From CAWBRT01 sp963819175 (lineage in GTDB: Bacteria; Acidobacteriota; Terriglobia; Terriglobales; Acidobacteriaceae), in the NCBI GenBank assembly GCA_963819175.1, contig CAWFVJ010000021.1, forward strand, positions 62,001 to 126,000: a stretch of 64,000 nucleotides of DNA. The letters are read 5' to 3'. A model generated the notes under the pieces. It saw only the letters and a list, made by a program, of their open reading frames with translations, was not told the origin of the DNA and ran no database searches. Shown one piece after another: positions 35,397 through 44,460 of this stretch. Each line of letters begins with the position of its first letter. The stretch's first letter is position 1. The translations under genes were made by a program, and so were the position numbers.

Positions 35397-35867
35397 TTAG
35401 CGCGCGCCGGCAGAAGCATCTGCGTCGCGAACCGCGCAGCGGATGCTGAGTACGGGGCAGCTCGCCGTGCGGACAACTTTTTCTGCAACGGATCCAAAGG
35501 CCAGGTGACGCCAGCCGGTTTTTCCGTGGGTAGCAATCACAATTAGGTCAACTGCCTTCTGTTTCGCAATTTTCACAATTTCGCTTGCCGGATCGCCCCG
35601 GGTTATCAATATCTCGACCTTCAAACCCTTGGCGAGCATCGGCCTGGCCATTTCCTCCATGCGCTGTTTGGGCTGCAAGAGCCGCTCGTACTCGGGCATC
35701 GACACCATCACCGTCGAATCCCCTCCGTCCGTTAACAATGCCGGCAACACATGGACAAGATAAATCTCGGCTTCGTTATGGAGGGCGATTTCCACTGCGC
35801 TGGAAAACGCCTGAACAGCGGCATCACTGAAGTCAGTGGAGCAAAGAATCCGCTTCGAGGGGAACAT
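35397..35867 (-). CDS. Universal stress protein (UspA family)
   Basis: 156 residues from ATG 35867, chosen because GGAGG lies 7 nt upstream; the frame is open further to 35960 but that part is not family-like. N-terminal KRILCSTDFSDAAVQAF and the C-terminal nucleotide-binding loop ATHGKTGWRHLAFGSVAEKV (G-x2-G-x9-G-S) indicate an ATP-binding USP. The role is general stress survival. Confidence 0.9.
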   Translation of the reverse strand: MFPSKRILCSTDFSDAAVQAFSSAVEIALHNEAEIYLVHVLPALLTDGGDSTVMVSMPEYERLLQPKQRMEEMARPMLAKGLKVEILITRGDPASEIVKIAKQKAVDLIVIATHGKTGWRHLAFGSVAEKVVRTASCPVLSIRCAVRDADASAGAR

Positions 35868-36403
35868 CTGTTCGCCTCCGGCGAAATCATACACCCCGTA
35901 TTGCAGACTAGCCGCAAAAATCTGGCAGCCACATCTTCGCAAAGCCCACTTCTTTAACAATCGGCCGTCCGATTTCCCAGGAAGAGCGTTTCAGGACAAG
36001 TTCCCCAGCACTGAATCTTCATCGTGGGATAATCTCAGTAGCTGTGCACGATTCCACTCCACAATTACCACACAAATTTCCGACGCTTGGGAAACTGCGA
36101 AACCACGGAACCACGCTGTTAAGTTGATTTTATTAACTGGCGTCCCTGACCAATCAAAGTTTGAACCAGTTTGCCGAAAACGTGTCAAAGGCAGATGCTC
36201 TAAGTGCATAAATCGCCAGCATTCATGCTGGTTTGGCATGTTCCGGTGATTCTCGAATCCGCCCTGAATCCCGGCACCCCGGCCCGCCATCAGAGGTGAA
36301 AATACATAGCAAAGACGCTGCTCATATACCCCCACATGTATTTGAATCCGGCAGGAGCAGGTAGAAACTCTGCGCTAAATATAGCGGAAAGACTAATTCG
36401 ATT

Positions 36404-36649
36404 ATGGACGGATGGCAAGGGACATCGTGGCTTCGCCGGGTGATCCTCTGCACAGCGACAGGCGAGCGAATCAGGAAATTGCGCCGCGCCAAGGGCTGGC
36501 GGCAAATTGACCTTGCCGAGCAGTCCGGCGTCCATGAGGTGCATACTTCGGACTTGGAGCGCGGGACACGCCAGCCGGGGCTGCGCACCCTCCGCAAAAT
36601 CGCTCTTGCGCTGGATACTACGCTATCGGAGTTATTGAAAGGCTTGTGA
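36404..36649 (+). CDS. XRE-family helix-turn-helix regulator
   Basis: 81 residues; the HTH domain covers about 20-78: GERIRKLRRAKGWRQIDLAE, then SGVHEVHTSDLERGTRQPGL and a final helix LRKIALALDTTLSELL. ATG 36404 is used; a GTG at 36440 would give just the HTH domain. It is closely similar in layout to the broken HTH gene at 38459 and the remnant at 44461, marking the start of the accessory region. Confidence 0.78.
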   Translation: MDGWQGTSWLRRVILCTATGERIRKLRRAKGWRQIDLAEQSGVHEVHTSDLERGTRQPGLRTLRKIALALDTTLSELLKGL

Positions 36650-36673
36650 GCCGCGCGCCAGTCGGCGCGTTCA

Positions 36674-37135
36674 TTACGGAAGAACCTTCCCCCGTTTGTG
36701 ACACCTCTCGACAGTATCCGAGTAATGAATCATGCCCCCGTTGGCGTCTTTGCCATCGCTGGTAATCTGGGTGCAGAAAGCATATGCCTTTTCAGTTGCG
36801 CCGGGCTTCGGTCCTGCGCTGATTTGTGCTGAGGCCTTTCCGTTACAGTGAATTGAATAGTTGTAACCATTGCGCTGGCCTGAGGCCAGATCGTCGTATA
36901 TCAACCCAGAGGAGTTTGGCCCCTCAGAGCCATCCTTGCTTGACCCAAGGTCAGTCAATCTGCATGCCAGTCTCTTATACGTGTAAAAGTATGCAAATTC
37001 CGCCGTCGCGAGTGTTCTCACGTCTCCTATCGCAGCTGCCTCCACTTGTGTAAACTCAACCGATTGCGCCTTCCTTTCCTGGCCTTTGCTGACTAAGTGA
37101 GCCAGTATCACGAATAATGGCAGTAACCACATCAT
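36674..37135 (-). CDS. Exported pilin-like hypothetical protein
   Basis: 153 residues. An N-terminal hydrophobic segment (MMWLLPLFVILAHLVS) precedes AAIGDVRTLATAEFAYFYTYKR, then a Cys pair and GLIYDDLASGQRNGYNYSIH. This order resembles the pseudopilin-like secreted proteins common in acidobacteria, whose core compares to the type II secretion GspG fold, but a prepilin cleavage site is not evident. Function unknown. Confidence 0.6.
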   Translation of the reverse strand: MMWLLPLFVILAHLVSKGQERKAQSVEFTQVEAAAIGDVRTLATAEFAYFYTYKRLACRLTDLGSSKDGSEGPNSSGLIYDDLASGQRNGYNYSIHCNGKASAQISAGPKPGATEKAYAFCTQITSDGKDANGGMIHYSDTVERCHKRGKVLP

Positions 37136-37185
37136 TCCTCTTCACAGGGCTCCTCCATTGGAACTCGGGCTTTCCGCTATGCGGG

Positions 37186-37494
37186 TCAGTTTGACTGCTT
37201 TTTGTTCGGCTGCTGTTTGTCAAGTAGCCCAAAGGAATCACTCGGATTGCCGACCGATGGATATTGTTGATAGAGGGACAGGCAAGTTGGTGTGAACTCA
37301 CCAAATTTGCGCTGGGGAGCCGCCCCAGTTTCAGCATCGGGCTTGGCGGCCTTGCCGAGAGGTTGCCAATCCCAGGTTCGACATATTTGCCCAGTCTGGG
37401 AGTCAAAGCCAACGTCTGCGCCGAAGTTCATAATGACGAAGCGGTGTATTGGCGTAGCAGACTCGCGTTTTATTGGTTGGGTAGCGGCGATCAT
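37186..37494 (-). CDS. Small hypothetical protein
   Basis: 102 residues from ATG 37494. It contains FDSQTGQICRTWDWQPLG and a C-terminal half with FGEFTPTCLSLYQQYPS. The DSQTGQ-C-TW segment resembles a short beta-structured segment seen in other acidobacterial small proteins (recalled similarity, not checked). No catalytic motif. It sits on the same strand as its two neighbours. Confidence 0.5.
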   Translation of the reverse strand: MIAATQPIKRESATPIHRFVIMNFGADVGFDSQTGQICRTWDWQPLGKAAKPDAETGAAPQRKFGEFTPTCLSLYQQYPSVGNPSDSFGLLDKQQPNKKQSN

Positions 37495-37620
37495 ACATCC
37501 CCACGTTATATAGAACCGTTTAGAAGAGAAACTAAGATCATCAACGTACAGTGTACGCTTCGGAAAGGCACCAGTGATTCATTTACTGGAATTGCACGCC
37601 AGATCAAGACCTTTCCCCAC

Positions 37621-38305
37621 CTAAAACATGGACGGCTTGCCTCCGCAGAGTTCGACCGCATGTTTAAAGGCTTTTGTAAATCTAATTGCCCCGTTATTGC
37701 TTTCCATGAGAAAAATATCGCCAGTTTGATCTTTTGCCAATCTGGTTTTTGTGCCGGGTTCGAGTAGGAAGCCAGGTTCTCCAAACCCACCTTTTCCAGC
37801 CTTATCAATGGCCTGCTTGACGGTGCTCTCATCAACAAAATCCCTAGCATGTATCGCCTTAATTAAATTCGATGTTTTGAAAAAGACGATTGAGCGATCA
37901 GGATGGGGTAGATTAGGATCAAAGCTGTCTGGCCTGTCTGCTATGGCCTTGATGCTGAACACTTCAGTTGCTTTGATGGACTCAGGATCGATGTCCTTGA
38001 GATTAAAATCAGATCGGAGATGGGTAGCCGGATCGATAATAGCCCACTCATAACTATGACGGTCAGGAATGCCCATGCGAGGGTTACCTTCCACCTTATG
38101 TAAACCACTTGGGATGGTAACCTTCTCTATGTGGTAGCGAATCAATTGGACTTCGCAACCGCTGTCACCGTGGCTTTCAATAGAACCGGCAAAATCCTCT
38201 TCCAACGAGCGATTCATAAAACTTAAGGTGTCGCTTAAAGATGGTTGTGTATTTCTGCCCGAGGGCCAATCCAGTTAAAAGCAGTACCGCGACAATCGTT
38301 TTCAT
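37621..38305 (-). pseudogene. Exported hypothetical protein, signal peptide and body in different frames
   Basis: ATG 38305 (AGAGGA ribosome site) starts a signal peptide (MKTIVAVLLLTGLALGQ) that runs out of frame. The body (198 residues, 38217 to 37621) is in the next frame and includes SIVFFKTSNLIKAIHARDF and a Cys near the end. Removing one base from the AAAA run at 38218-38221 (plus strand) joins them. The family was not recognised. Joined length would be about 227 residues. Confidence 0.6.
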
Positions 38306-38311
38306 AGAATC

Positions 38312-38328
38312 CTCTGTTTTGAACAGAG
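38312..38328. promoter_or_regulatory. Palindrome next to the start of the exported hypothetical gene
   Basis: CTCTGTT-TTG-AACAGAG, a perfect 7-bp inverted repeat with a 3-nt centre. It lies 7 nt upstream of ATG 38305 (minus strand) and covers its ribosome site. It could be an operator for a nearby XRE regulator or a hairpin hiding the ribosome site. Confidence 0.35.
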
Positions 38329-38458
38329 CAGCGCAACCTGAAAACTAGTTGGCATAATCCCCAGTGGTCACGCGGCATATCTCTTACGCGAGTACGCACC
38401 AGCACGCCTGTATCCTATAGGCGAAATGTAACCGGAAGGATACAGCCACAATGCGGGA

Positions 38459-38678
38459 GTGGCAACAGAAGAAATTTGCGTCCGATTTGGCAGACGAATC
38501 CGCAAGCTCCGTCAGGAGCGTGGCTGGACGCAAACATATTTGGCGGTCCATACGGGCCTTGGCCGCCCGTTCATTTCCAACGTCGAGACTGGCAAAGAAA
38601 GAACCGTGCTTACGCTCGGTGGAGATTCTCGCAATGGGGTTTGAGATGTCGGTGTCACAGCTCATGCGCGGTGTCTAG
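38459..38678 (+). pseudogene. XRE-family helix-turn-helix regulator, frameshifted
   Basis: GTG 38459 begins the HTH (FGRRIRKLRQERGWTQTYLA, then FISNVETGK). Near 38590-38600 the frame must shift by one base to continue as KEPCLRSVEILAMGFEMSVS and stop at 38678. The joined product is about 72 residues, a single HTH domain like the intact regulator at 36404. As written the protein loses helices 4-5. Confidence 0.65.
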
Positions 38679-38813
38679 CCGCCTCATGCTTTGATTGCGG
38701 GCAACCCCTTTTCCCTGTATACGAGGTTTAAGCCGCGAACCGCTAACGTCTGAATGCTGACGCCTTCCGATACGACCAGCCGATAAGCTACCCCGTGTCC
38801 CGCTGCATTCACT

Positions 38814-39439
38814 CTATGCCTCAGGCGAGCAGCCTAGCGTCATGCACACCCGGTACACGTCGCTCTTGCTCCGGCCCAGCTCAGCGGCAACCTCACCGTA
38901 GCTTTGCCCTTCGTCGCGCAGTCTGCGGATCGCGCTCGCATCCGGGTCTGCCTTACGGTTGACCGTTGGACGCCCGCCGATATGCCCTTGCGCTCTTGCC
39001 CGCTCTAGGCCAGCGTGAACGCGCTCTGAAAGCCTCACACGCTCCTGCTTTGCTAGTGCGGCCAAGATGCCGATGATGGCGTCACGAAACAGCCCGGTGC
39101 CGTCGAGGTATTGCTCGGTGAAACTTTTGAAAGCCACGCCGCACGCTGTGAGCCTCTGCAAGTGCTGTAGCGTCTCCAGTGTGCCCTCGCGGCTGAACCT
39201 GTCCAAACTCCAGAACAACACCAATCGAACTCCCGGCGTGAGGCAGCCTCGAACATCTGCTGGAACTGCTCACGGTCTCCGGTCTTGCCGCTTTTCCTGT
39301 CGATGTACTCACAGACGATCACCCAGCCCATCTTCGCGCAGTAGACGCGCAGTTGGCGAAGCTGGTTCTGGGTGTCTTGGCCAGAGTTCTTCTTGCTGAT
39401 TCTGGCGTACAGGGCAACCTGCTTGATTTCGTTCGTCAT
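38814..39439 (-). pseudogene. Small serine recombinase (resolvase/invertase), frameshifted
   Basis: ATG 39439 begins the catalytic domain (VALYARISKKNSGQDTQNQL with the nucleophile Ser). After REFD (codon ending 39224) one T is missing and the sequence continues in the next frame as LVLFWSLDRFSREGTLETL. It then runs through the dimer helix and a C-terminal HTH (EVAAELGRSKSDVYRVC). Joined length is about 209 residues, normal for Tn3-type resolvases/invertases. It is on the opposite strand to the large recombinase further right, so probably belongs to a different element. Confidence 0.8.
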
Positions 39440-39734
39440 AATGTCTGCATCATGCGTCCGCTCAATATCTATGTCAAGATAAATCGTACCAGAAAACAAT
39501 TGTTTTAAGGACACAATATATCGTGCCAGCTAAGTACTTGAAAACACGTTCAAGGAGGGTGCATTTCTCAGAGAGGTTTTTTGGAACGACATGATCCGGG
39601 TATGCGTTCGTTTGTAAAACAGCCAACAGTGTCGGGGAAAGTTCTTGCTTTTCAGTGCTGCCGAACGTAAGATTCGGCCTACGTTTTTGGAACGACTGTG
39701 AAATACGTCAAATACGAAGGGAATGAACTAAAAC

Positions 39735-39941
39735 ATGAAAACCATCGTGCTGGCTATTTTGCTGCTAGGAGTAACTGCTTACGCTAGCTGTCCGATGATG
39801 GTCAAGTGCAGTATGGACGGGCAGTCCATGTCTCAAGAGGAGTACTACATGAACGGATTACACAGGTCGTGCAAGTATAGTCACGACTACTACGGGCCAA
39901 AAGGCAAAGAACACCACTACGTCATCGTGGAATGCAATTGA
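39735..39941 (+). CDS. Small secreted Cys-rich protein
   Basis: 68 residues: signal peptide (MKTIVLAILLLGVTAYA) then a mature part of about 50 residues with four Cys, many Tyr and His, and a MSQEEYYMNGLH segment. A ribosome site (GAAGGGA) precedes the start. Intact, unlike most neighbours. Function unknown. Confidence 0.6.
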   Translation: MKTIVLAILLLGVTAYASCPMMVKCSMDGQSMSQEEYYMNGLHRSCKYSHDYYGPKGKEHHYVIVECN

Positions 39942-40526
39942 TTCCCCATTGCGTGCCTACACGCCCGCCAACGGCTCTAAACGCATCCTGACGCGATTGC
40001 GGAGTATTGTAGAGGCTGTCTGCGGAACGATTCGTATCCGTTGTGTACGATAATACACAACAGCCCTGCACACTTTAGCCTTTTGCGATGTTCTGGGCCT
40101 TTCCTGCGACAAAAAGTAGTACCTAAGCCTGATGACCTACCCGCCCGGCAAGCGCCCCCCGGCCCTCTACCCTGTTTCCTCTAGCTGACCCGGCCCTAAA
40201 ACGCCGCCTTTCGTCGCCGCTGACGTTTGCGCTGAAATGCTGCCGGTAATGCAATCGCGTAGTTATATGCTAAGTATATTATTATCAATTAGTTGAATGA
40301 ATTTTATCCCTTCAGGACCCTATACTGGAACCTATCCATTATCCTATCTGACATCTTATCTAAATGCTGTAAATAGCTGCCCGGCGCACAGAACACGCAA
40401 CACGGTAATAGTGCGTATTTAGTACAATACACAATCAGTCAAGCGGTCTGAGGCCGATGGCGAAGGGCTGGTTTGTGAACCCGCCGGGTGCGTTCTCTGC
40501 ATGCCGATGCTCGACCGCCATGACGC
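39942..40526. other. A/T-richer non-coding stretch with operator-like palindrome
   Basis: No supported gene in about 590 bases. A perfect inverted repeat TTGTGTA-CGATAA-TACACAA lies at 40041-40060 and a related TAGTACAATACACAA word near 40420. Base composition drops well below that of the flanking core genes, as in recently acquired DNA. A stretch with many TA steps around 40260-40380 could be an origin or promoter-rich region, but no iterons were found. Confidence 0.45.
40041..40060. promoter_or_regulatory. Operator-like palindrome TTGTGTA-N6-TACACAA
   Basis: A perfect 7-bp inverted repeat with 6-nt spacer. The half-site TGTGTAC/TGTACTA recurs near the small recombinase-linked genes (41285-41291 and 41302-41308), which suggests one regulator, probably an XRE protein of the element, acts at several sites. 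Confidence 0.4.
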
Positions 40527-41099
40527 TCACTGCTTACCACCTCTCTGCTTCTTCAACCTGATCCCTTTTCGCAAACGCCGCAGTGACTCCAGGTGGGCAC
40601 AATACGCTTCGCAATAAATCTTGTTGTGCTTGCTGAGTTAGCTCGAAAGAGTTTCCTACAGTCAGGGCGAGCACAGAAACGGAATTTCGCTTCTCCGCAA
40701 GTGGTCGATGTAGATGGTGGCAATGATCGCCGTGACTGCATCCCGTGCTTCTATAACGGCGGAATACTTCGTGTCTTGCCACCGGAACTGAATCGGCAGG
40801 GTGCTGGCATCGTTCAGGGCATCCTCCACCAGAGCCAGCCTGATCCCATCCCCGTTTGAGTTTTACCTGTCTTTTTCCATGTGGTCGGTGAGTGCGTGAG
40901 CGCGTCTTTAAGCACCTGTTGCCACCCCCACAACGTTTCCAATGACCACCATTCCTCCCCGCGCGATCTGAGGGGCAAATCGCCCAATCTGTTGCAAAAA
41001 GGCTAGCAATTCCGTTTTGTCCTGACATTGAAAAACTGTTGCCTCACATTCCATCGCGTCGAACCAATCCGCCACTGCCCCAGTCCTTTTCGGACGCAT
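40527..41099 (-). pseudogene. Zinc-ribbon (CGNR/ABATE-like) protein, several frameshifts
   Basis: The start is ATG 41099 (MRPKRTGAVADWFDAMECEA). The coherent sequence then moves between frames at least three times: RLALVEDALNDASTLPIQF and RWQDTKYSAVIEARDAVTAI, then RFCARPDCRKLFRANSA, and finally KHNKIYCEAYCAHLESLRRL up to stop 40527. The C-terminal C-x4-C ... C-x3-C pattern matches the zinc-binding tail of CGNR-type putative nucleic-acid-binding proteins. Joined length is about 190 residues. Each frame on its own is open for part of this stretch only, so it is either decayed or mis-sequenced. Confidence 0.65.
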
Positions 41100-41284
41100 G
41101 AAAGGCCTCCAATTTGGACACGGACGCGGCGGACATCGCCGGATGTCGGGTCTAGAACTGACTCTCGTTATCGGCTTCACTTCCCAAGTACAGGGCGTCG
41201 GATGCAACAGGACTGTTAACGGGTATGCTGACCAGCATTTTATTTTGTACCATTTTTTTTGTGTGCCTAGATATGTGCCTTGTT

Positions 41285-41308
41285 TGTACTACATCAAAAA
41301 GTGTACTA
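41285..41308 (+). promoter_or_regulatory. Direct repeat TGTACTA x2 upstream of the recombinase gene set
   Basis: TGTACTA at 41285-41291 and 41302-41308, 17 nt apart (nearly two helical turns), just ahead of ATG 41318. A related TTGTAC word lies about 40 nt upstream. Spacing and position suggest repressor binding at the promoter of the small genes and recombinase. Confidence 0.35.
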
Positions 41309-41317
41309 TATCGGAGC

Positions 41318-41445
41318 ATGGAAAATCACAAACTGATCGGAGGTTATATGAAAACTACGTCCGATATTGCGTGAGTGTGGGTGTAAAGCCTCCGTCGTTC
41401 CGTTTGTGGTTGGCACTGCGGGACTATGTTCTGGCACGGAGGTAA
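41318..41445 (+). pseudogene. Small protein upstream of recombinase, one frameshift
   Basis: ATG 41318 (GGAG just upstream) starts MENHKLI; one base appears missing at about 41337-41340, after which the frame continues as RRLYENYVRYCVSVGVKPPS to TAA 41445. The joined product is about 42 basic residues. It lies directly before a second small gene and the large serine recombinase, the usual order of a recombinase cassette. Family unknown. Confidence 0.45.
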
Positions 41446-41638
41446 TTGAGCACCCAAGAAGTATGCGGCCAAGGCGGATGCTGACCCGCCGCAACCGTCG
41501 GAAACAATACGCCAGCAGCGGCTATACCAAATGGAACAACTCGCCGACATCTTCGCTTGCATTTACGGTGAATTATCACCGGAACAGGCAGCCAACCAGT
41601 TGTCGGATGTTGTCCTTGGTGAACAGAACGCGGCCTAA
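41446..41638 (+). pseudogene. Small helical protein upstream of recombinase, start frame disturbed
   Basis: From 41456 the frame encodes KKYAAKADADPPQPSETIRQ then MEQLADIFACIYGELSPEQA and ends at TAA 41638. A TTG at 41446 after GGAGG would start MSTQ in another frame; one extra C near 41453-41455 separates the two. The body (about 60 residues) is intact and helical. It lies 70 nt before the recombinase start. Confidence 0.45.
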
Positions 41639-41708
41639 CAAAACAGCGTTCTGCAAACGGAGCAGTCCAGGATGCACCGTTTGAAAGCGAACGGAGGCGA
41701 GCACGGCA

Positions 41709-43272
41709 ATGGCAAAGGCGAAACATAACGGGGCAGTAATCTACGTCCGGGTTTCGACAGACGAACAGGCGAACGGCCCCCTGAACCTCGAGCAATCAGG
41801 AGAAGCGATGCCGGGATTACTGCAAGTCAGAAAGACTTACCAGTCGTCGGATGTATTTATTGACCCAGGCGAGTCTGCCCGTTCCGCAGATCGTCCCGAA
41901 TTTCAACGGATGCTGGCCTTTTGCAAGGCGCATCGGCGGGAAGTTCGCTTTGTCGTTGTGCAAGACCTGAGCCGTTTCGCCCGCAACCTGCAAGATCAGG
42001 ATCAAACCATTGTTCGAATTAAGTACGCTCGGCATTACTGGTGCGTTCGGTATACGAGAGCAATTTCGACGAGACTGCAGACGGGAAAATGGCAGGCGAA
42101 CATCTTACGGCAGCGTTCAACCAGTATTTTTCGGATGCGCTCTCCGAGAAGATGCAAGATAGGACACGTGCGGTCGGTTGCCGCTGGACGCTTTCCGTGG
42201 CGTGCTCCCATCGGCTACAAGAACATCGGCGGGAAAGAGCGGTGCCGAACATCAAGCCCGATCGCACGAACGTGCGCCCCTGATCCGCCGCGCGTTTGAA
42301 CTAATGGCAACCGGCCTGCACAAGAAAACTGAAGTACTGAAGATCGTCACGAGAGAGGGCCTGAGAACCGATAGGCGACAAAACCGCTTTCGCCGCAGAC
42401 ATTCCAAGCGGTGATGACGAAATCCCCTTTACGCAGGATGGATCACACTGCCGAGTGACGGAAGATTTTGAGCCGGTTAAGCGGGTTGCATGAACCGATT
42501 CGTGACCAAGAGACTATTCGACCGACGTACAGGCGATTCTTGAGCGGCAGAAAGCCAAGCGCGGCCCCGAAACGCAAATACAATCCCGCCCTTCCGCTAA
42601 AATGCTTTGTAAGGTGCGAAGTATGCGGCACTCCGTTAACCGGAGGATTCGTCCAAAGGCCGGAGCGAAGAAATACGCCCGGTATTGGTGCCGGAAAGCC
42701 GGGCTGCCGAGCCGTAAAACTGTCGAAGGAACAGCTCGAAACCGAGTTTCTCGCGTTGCTTGCGATCGCTTGCGCCCGACGCCAGACATCATTATCTGAA
42801 GTTCCCCAAAATCGCGGCAAAAGTGTGGGCGCAAAAACAGGGCGATAACTGAGAAGGCATCTGAAGAAACTGACCGCCCGATCTCGAAGAGCAGAAGAAA
42901 CTCAAGGCCGAACTACTCAAGGCCAAAGTTAAAGGACGAAATATCGCAGATCGATTACGAACGAGGCCAATGCGGAATTTTGCTGCCGAGATAGCCGCGA
43001 CGGAACGAGGAGTTACAGGCCCTCAGTTCCACAACGGGCAACACAAGATACATTCATCCGGTTCGCCGAACTTCATTTGATGGACATTGCAGGAGCATGG
43101 CAAATCGCCGGGCCGGAACAGCGCCAGCGGGTTCAAAATTTCCTGTTTCAAGACGGTTTGCGCTACTCGCCGGAATCAGGGATTTTGAACCGCTCCAACT
43201 CTTCGTCTGTTCACGCATGTTGGAGCGATGACAGACGAAAACGGGCTTGTTGGCGTCCCCGGCGGGATTTGA
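41709..43272 (+). pseudogene. Large serine recombinase, heavily frameshifted, ending inside an attachment site
   Basis: ATG 41709 starts a resolvase domain (GAVIYVRVSTDEQANG with the catalytic Ser; FIDPGESARSADRPEFQRML; VVVQDLSRFARNLQDQ). The family sequence then jumps among the three frames at least ten times: SVYESNFDETADGKM; GRFPWRAPIGYKNIGG; APLIRRAFELMATGLHKKTE; QTFQAVMTKSPL; AGWITLPSDG; LSGRKPSAAPKRKYNPALPL with the zinc ribbon CFVRCEVCG...YWCRKAG; a coiled coil; and finally GAWQIAGPEQRQRVQNFLF. The likely last residues ENGLVGVPGGI and the TGA at 43270-43272 are encoded by the copied tRNA 3' end. Joined, it would be about 510 residues. Such enzymes integrate elements into tRNA genes. 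Confidence 0.85.
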
Positions 43273-43294
43273 ACCCGCGTTACCGCCGTGAAAG
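43250..43294 (+). repeat. Distal attachment-site copy: 45 bp identical to the 3' part of tRNA-Glu
   Basis: 45 bases identical to 46641-46685, covering CCA, acceptor 3' strand, T arm, variable loop and part of the anticodon stem of the tRNA-Glu gene. The sequence differs immediately afterwards, so there is no full tRNA here. It is the distal site left by integration at the tRNA, and it overlaps the recombinase stop codon. Confidence 0.9.
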
Positions 43295-43609
43295 TTGGGC
43301 GGTGTTGATAAGACTGCAACTTACTGATTCTATTGATTGGATAGACGGCATAAATGGCATGTTCGCCGGGTCGGTGGCACAGATCTGGCACAGTAATTAG
43401 TTATTGTAATAGATATATTAGATAATCTAATGACCAAGGTGCGCTGCGGCAGACGGTAATAGGCGGAGGCCGGGATCGCTCCCGGCCTCGCTGCGGACAT
43501 GAAAATGGGCGGGCAGCAGTTCCGATTTGGGGCGTAAGTTGTGCTAACGCCTGTTATCGACAATTACCCTGCGTTACGATGTTGCCGAATAAAATGACCC
43601 GGAGCATGA
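43295..43609. other. Non-coding stretch after the distal att copy
   Basis: No supported gene. It contains an A/T-rich stretch with a TAGATAATCTA palindrome near 43420, the word ATCTGGCACAGT (shared with 46563-46576) and the 20-bp hairpin at 43468. These shared words suggest integration-related sequence. Confidence 0.5.
43468..43487. repeat. 20-bp hairpin repeat, copy 1
   Basis: GGCCGGGATCGCTCCCGGCC: an 8-bp perfect stem with a 4-nt loop. An identical copy is at 46463-46482. The preceding GACGGT-AATAG words are also partly shared, so about 36 bp are repeated in direct orientation near both ends of the 43.3-46.6 kb segment. Confidence 0.75.
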
Positions 43610-43915
43610 TTGAACGAAGGTGCGGCCTTGAAGCACATCAGGTTCATCAATTACGCGAAGAACAGAATCTTGCCAGCGATGGCATCGGGCGATGCAGAGC
43701 ACGTCCTTCGGGCCAGCGTCGGCAAGCGAATCCGAATTGTGTTTACTGACGGCTTAGGAGAATCGGTTCAGGTTGAGTGGGTAGATGACGAGGGCTTCGG
43801 CTACAGTGGCCCAGAGCCATCAACATACGCGAGGAATTATGAACTGGTCGCGCCGAACCCCACTCGCTACTGGACGCCTTTCGAAGCAATCGCTTCCATC
43901 GAATCCAGCGCGTGA
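43610..43915 (+). CDS. Small hypothetical protein
   Basis: 101 residues. The start is uncertain (TTG 43610 or TTG 43628). The body is coherent: HIRFINYAKNRILPA, RIRIVFTDGLGESVQVEWVD and a C-terminal YWTPFEAIASIE. It looks like a small beta-rich protein. No family recognised. It is the first gene of the inner tRNA-linked segment. Confidence 0.5.
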   Translation: MNEGAALKHIRFINYAKNRILPAMASGDAEHVLRASVGKRIRIVFTDGLGESVQVEWVDDEGFGYSGPEPSTYARNYELVAPNPTRYWTPFEAIASIESSA

Positions 43916-43978
43916 TTGGTGATAAATCGCCTTCACAACAGTTACGCCGTTCCGGACGGAACGTTCGCCCTTGATCCA

Positions 43979-44251
43979 TCACCCGCCAAGCAGATCAAGA
44001 AGGGCAGCAGCGGTCATGACAGCCAGAGATGCTAAGAAGCACCCGTTCGCCAGCCGTGGCAGGTCATCTCTGCCGTAAAGCTGACGGTATCGTTCATCCA
44101 TATATCGCCGTTTTTGCCACCACCGGACGGTATAAGGCTGATGCTGGTCGCGTGCATCAACCATCCGCTTCATTCGTAGCTGAATCGCACCCGCGATGAA
44201 CAGAGCACCCGTTCCAAGCATCCAAAGCGCGGCACTGACATTTGCGAGCAT
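43979..44251 (-). CDS. Small membrane protein, two transmembrane helices
   Basis: 90 residues: helix one SAALWMLGTGALFIAGAIQL, a basic loop with WWQKRRYMDERYRQLYGRDD, and helix two FLASLAVMTAAALLDLLG. Family unknown. Encoded opposite to its neighbour. Confidence 0.55.
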   Translation of the reverse strand: MLANVSAALWMLGTGALFIAGAIQLRMKRMVDARDQHQPYTVRWWQKRRYMDERYRQLYGRDDLPRLANGCFLASLAVMTAAALLDLLGG

Positions 44252-44460
44252 AATAACCCCGACCTTTCAATATCATATCTGCGCCCCGGATGCTCGGGTA
44301 ACTGTCGATAAATCGCCTTTGCACCAATAACCGAGCAGCAGTGCCCTTTCGGCGATCACTGGACGAGAAACGCGTGCCGGGGGAAAGGCCCGGACTGCGG
44401 CAGCCCTTTTCGTTTACCGGCTACTCGTCTGCTATGGGTAGGCATGGTCGAGTTCCTTCA

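Noticed and set aside
37264..37767. 167-residue plus-strand frame
   Set aside because: Opposes the more plausible minus-strand small genes and has no ribosome site or recognisable motif.
39942..40526. Replication origin of a plasmid-like element
   Set aside because: A/T-rich with one palindrome, but no iterons, DnaA boxes or replication gene nearby.
43250..43294. Second tRNA gene
   Set aside because: Only the 3' 45 bp are present; D arm and 5' acceptor strand are missing.
43077..43400. 107-residue frame crossing the distal att copy
   Set aside because: Its first part is the recombinase C-terminus; beyond the tRNA fragment the sequence is non-coding. It is a by-product of a frameshift.
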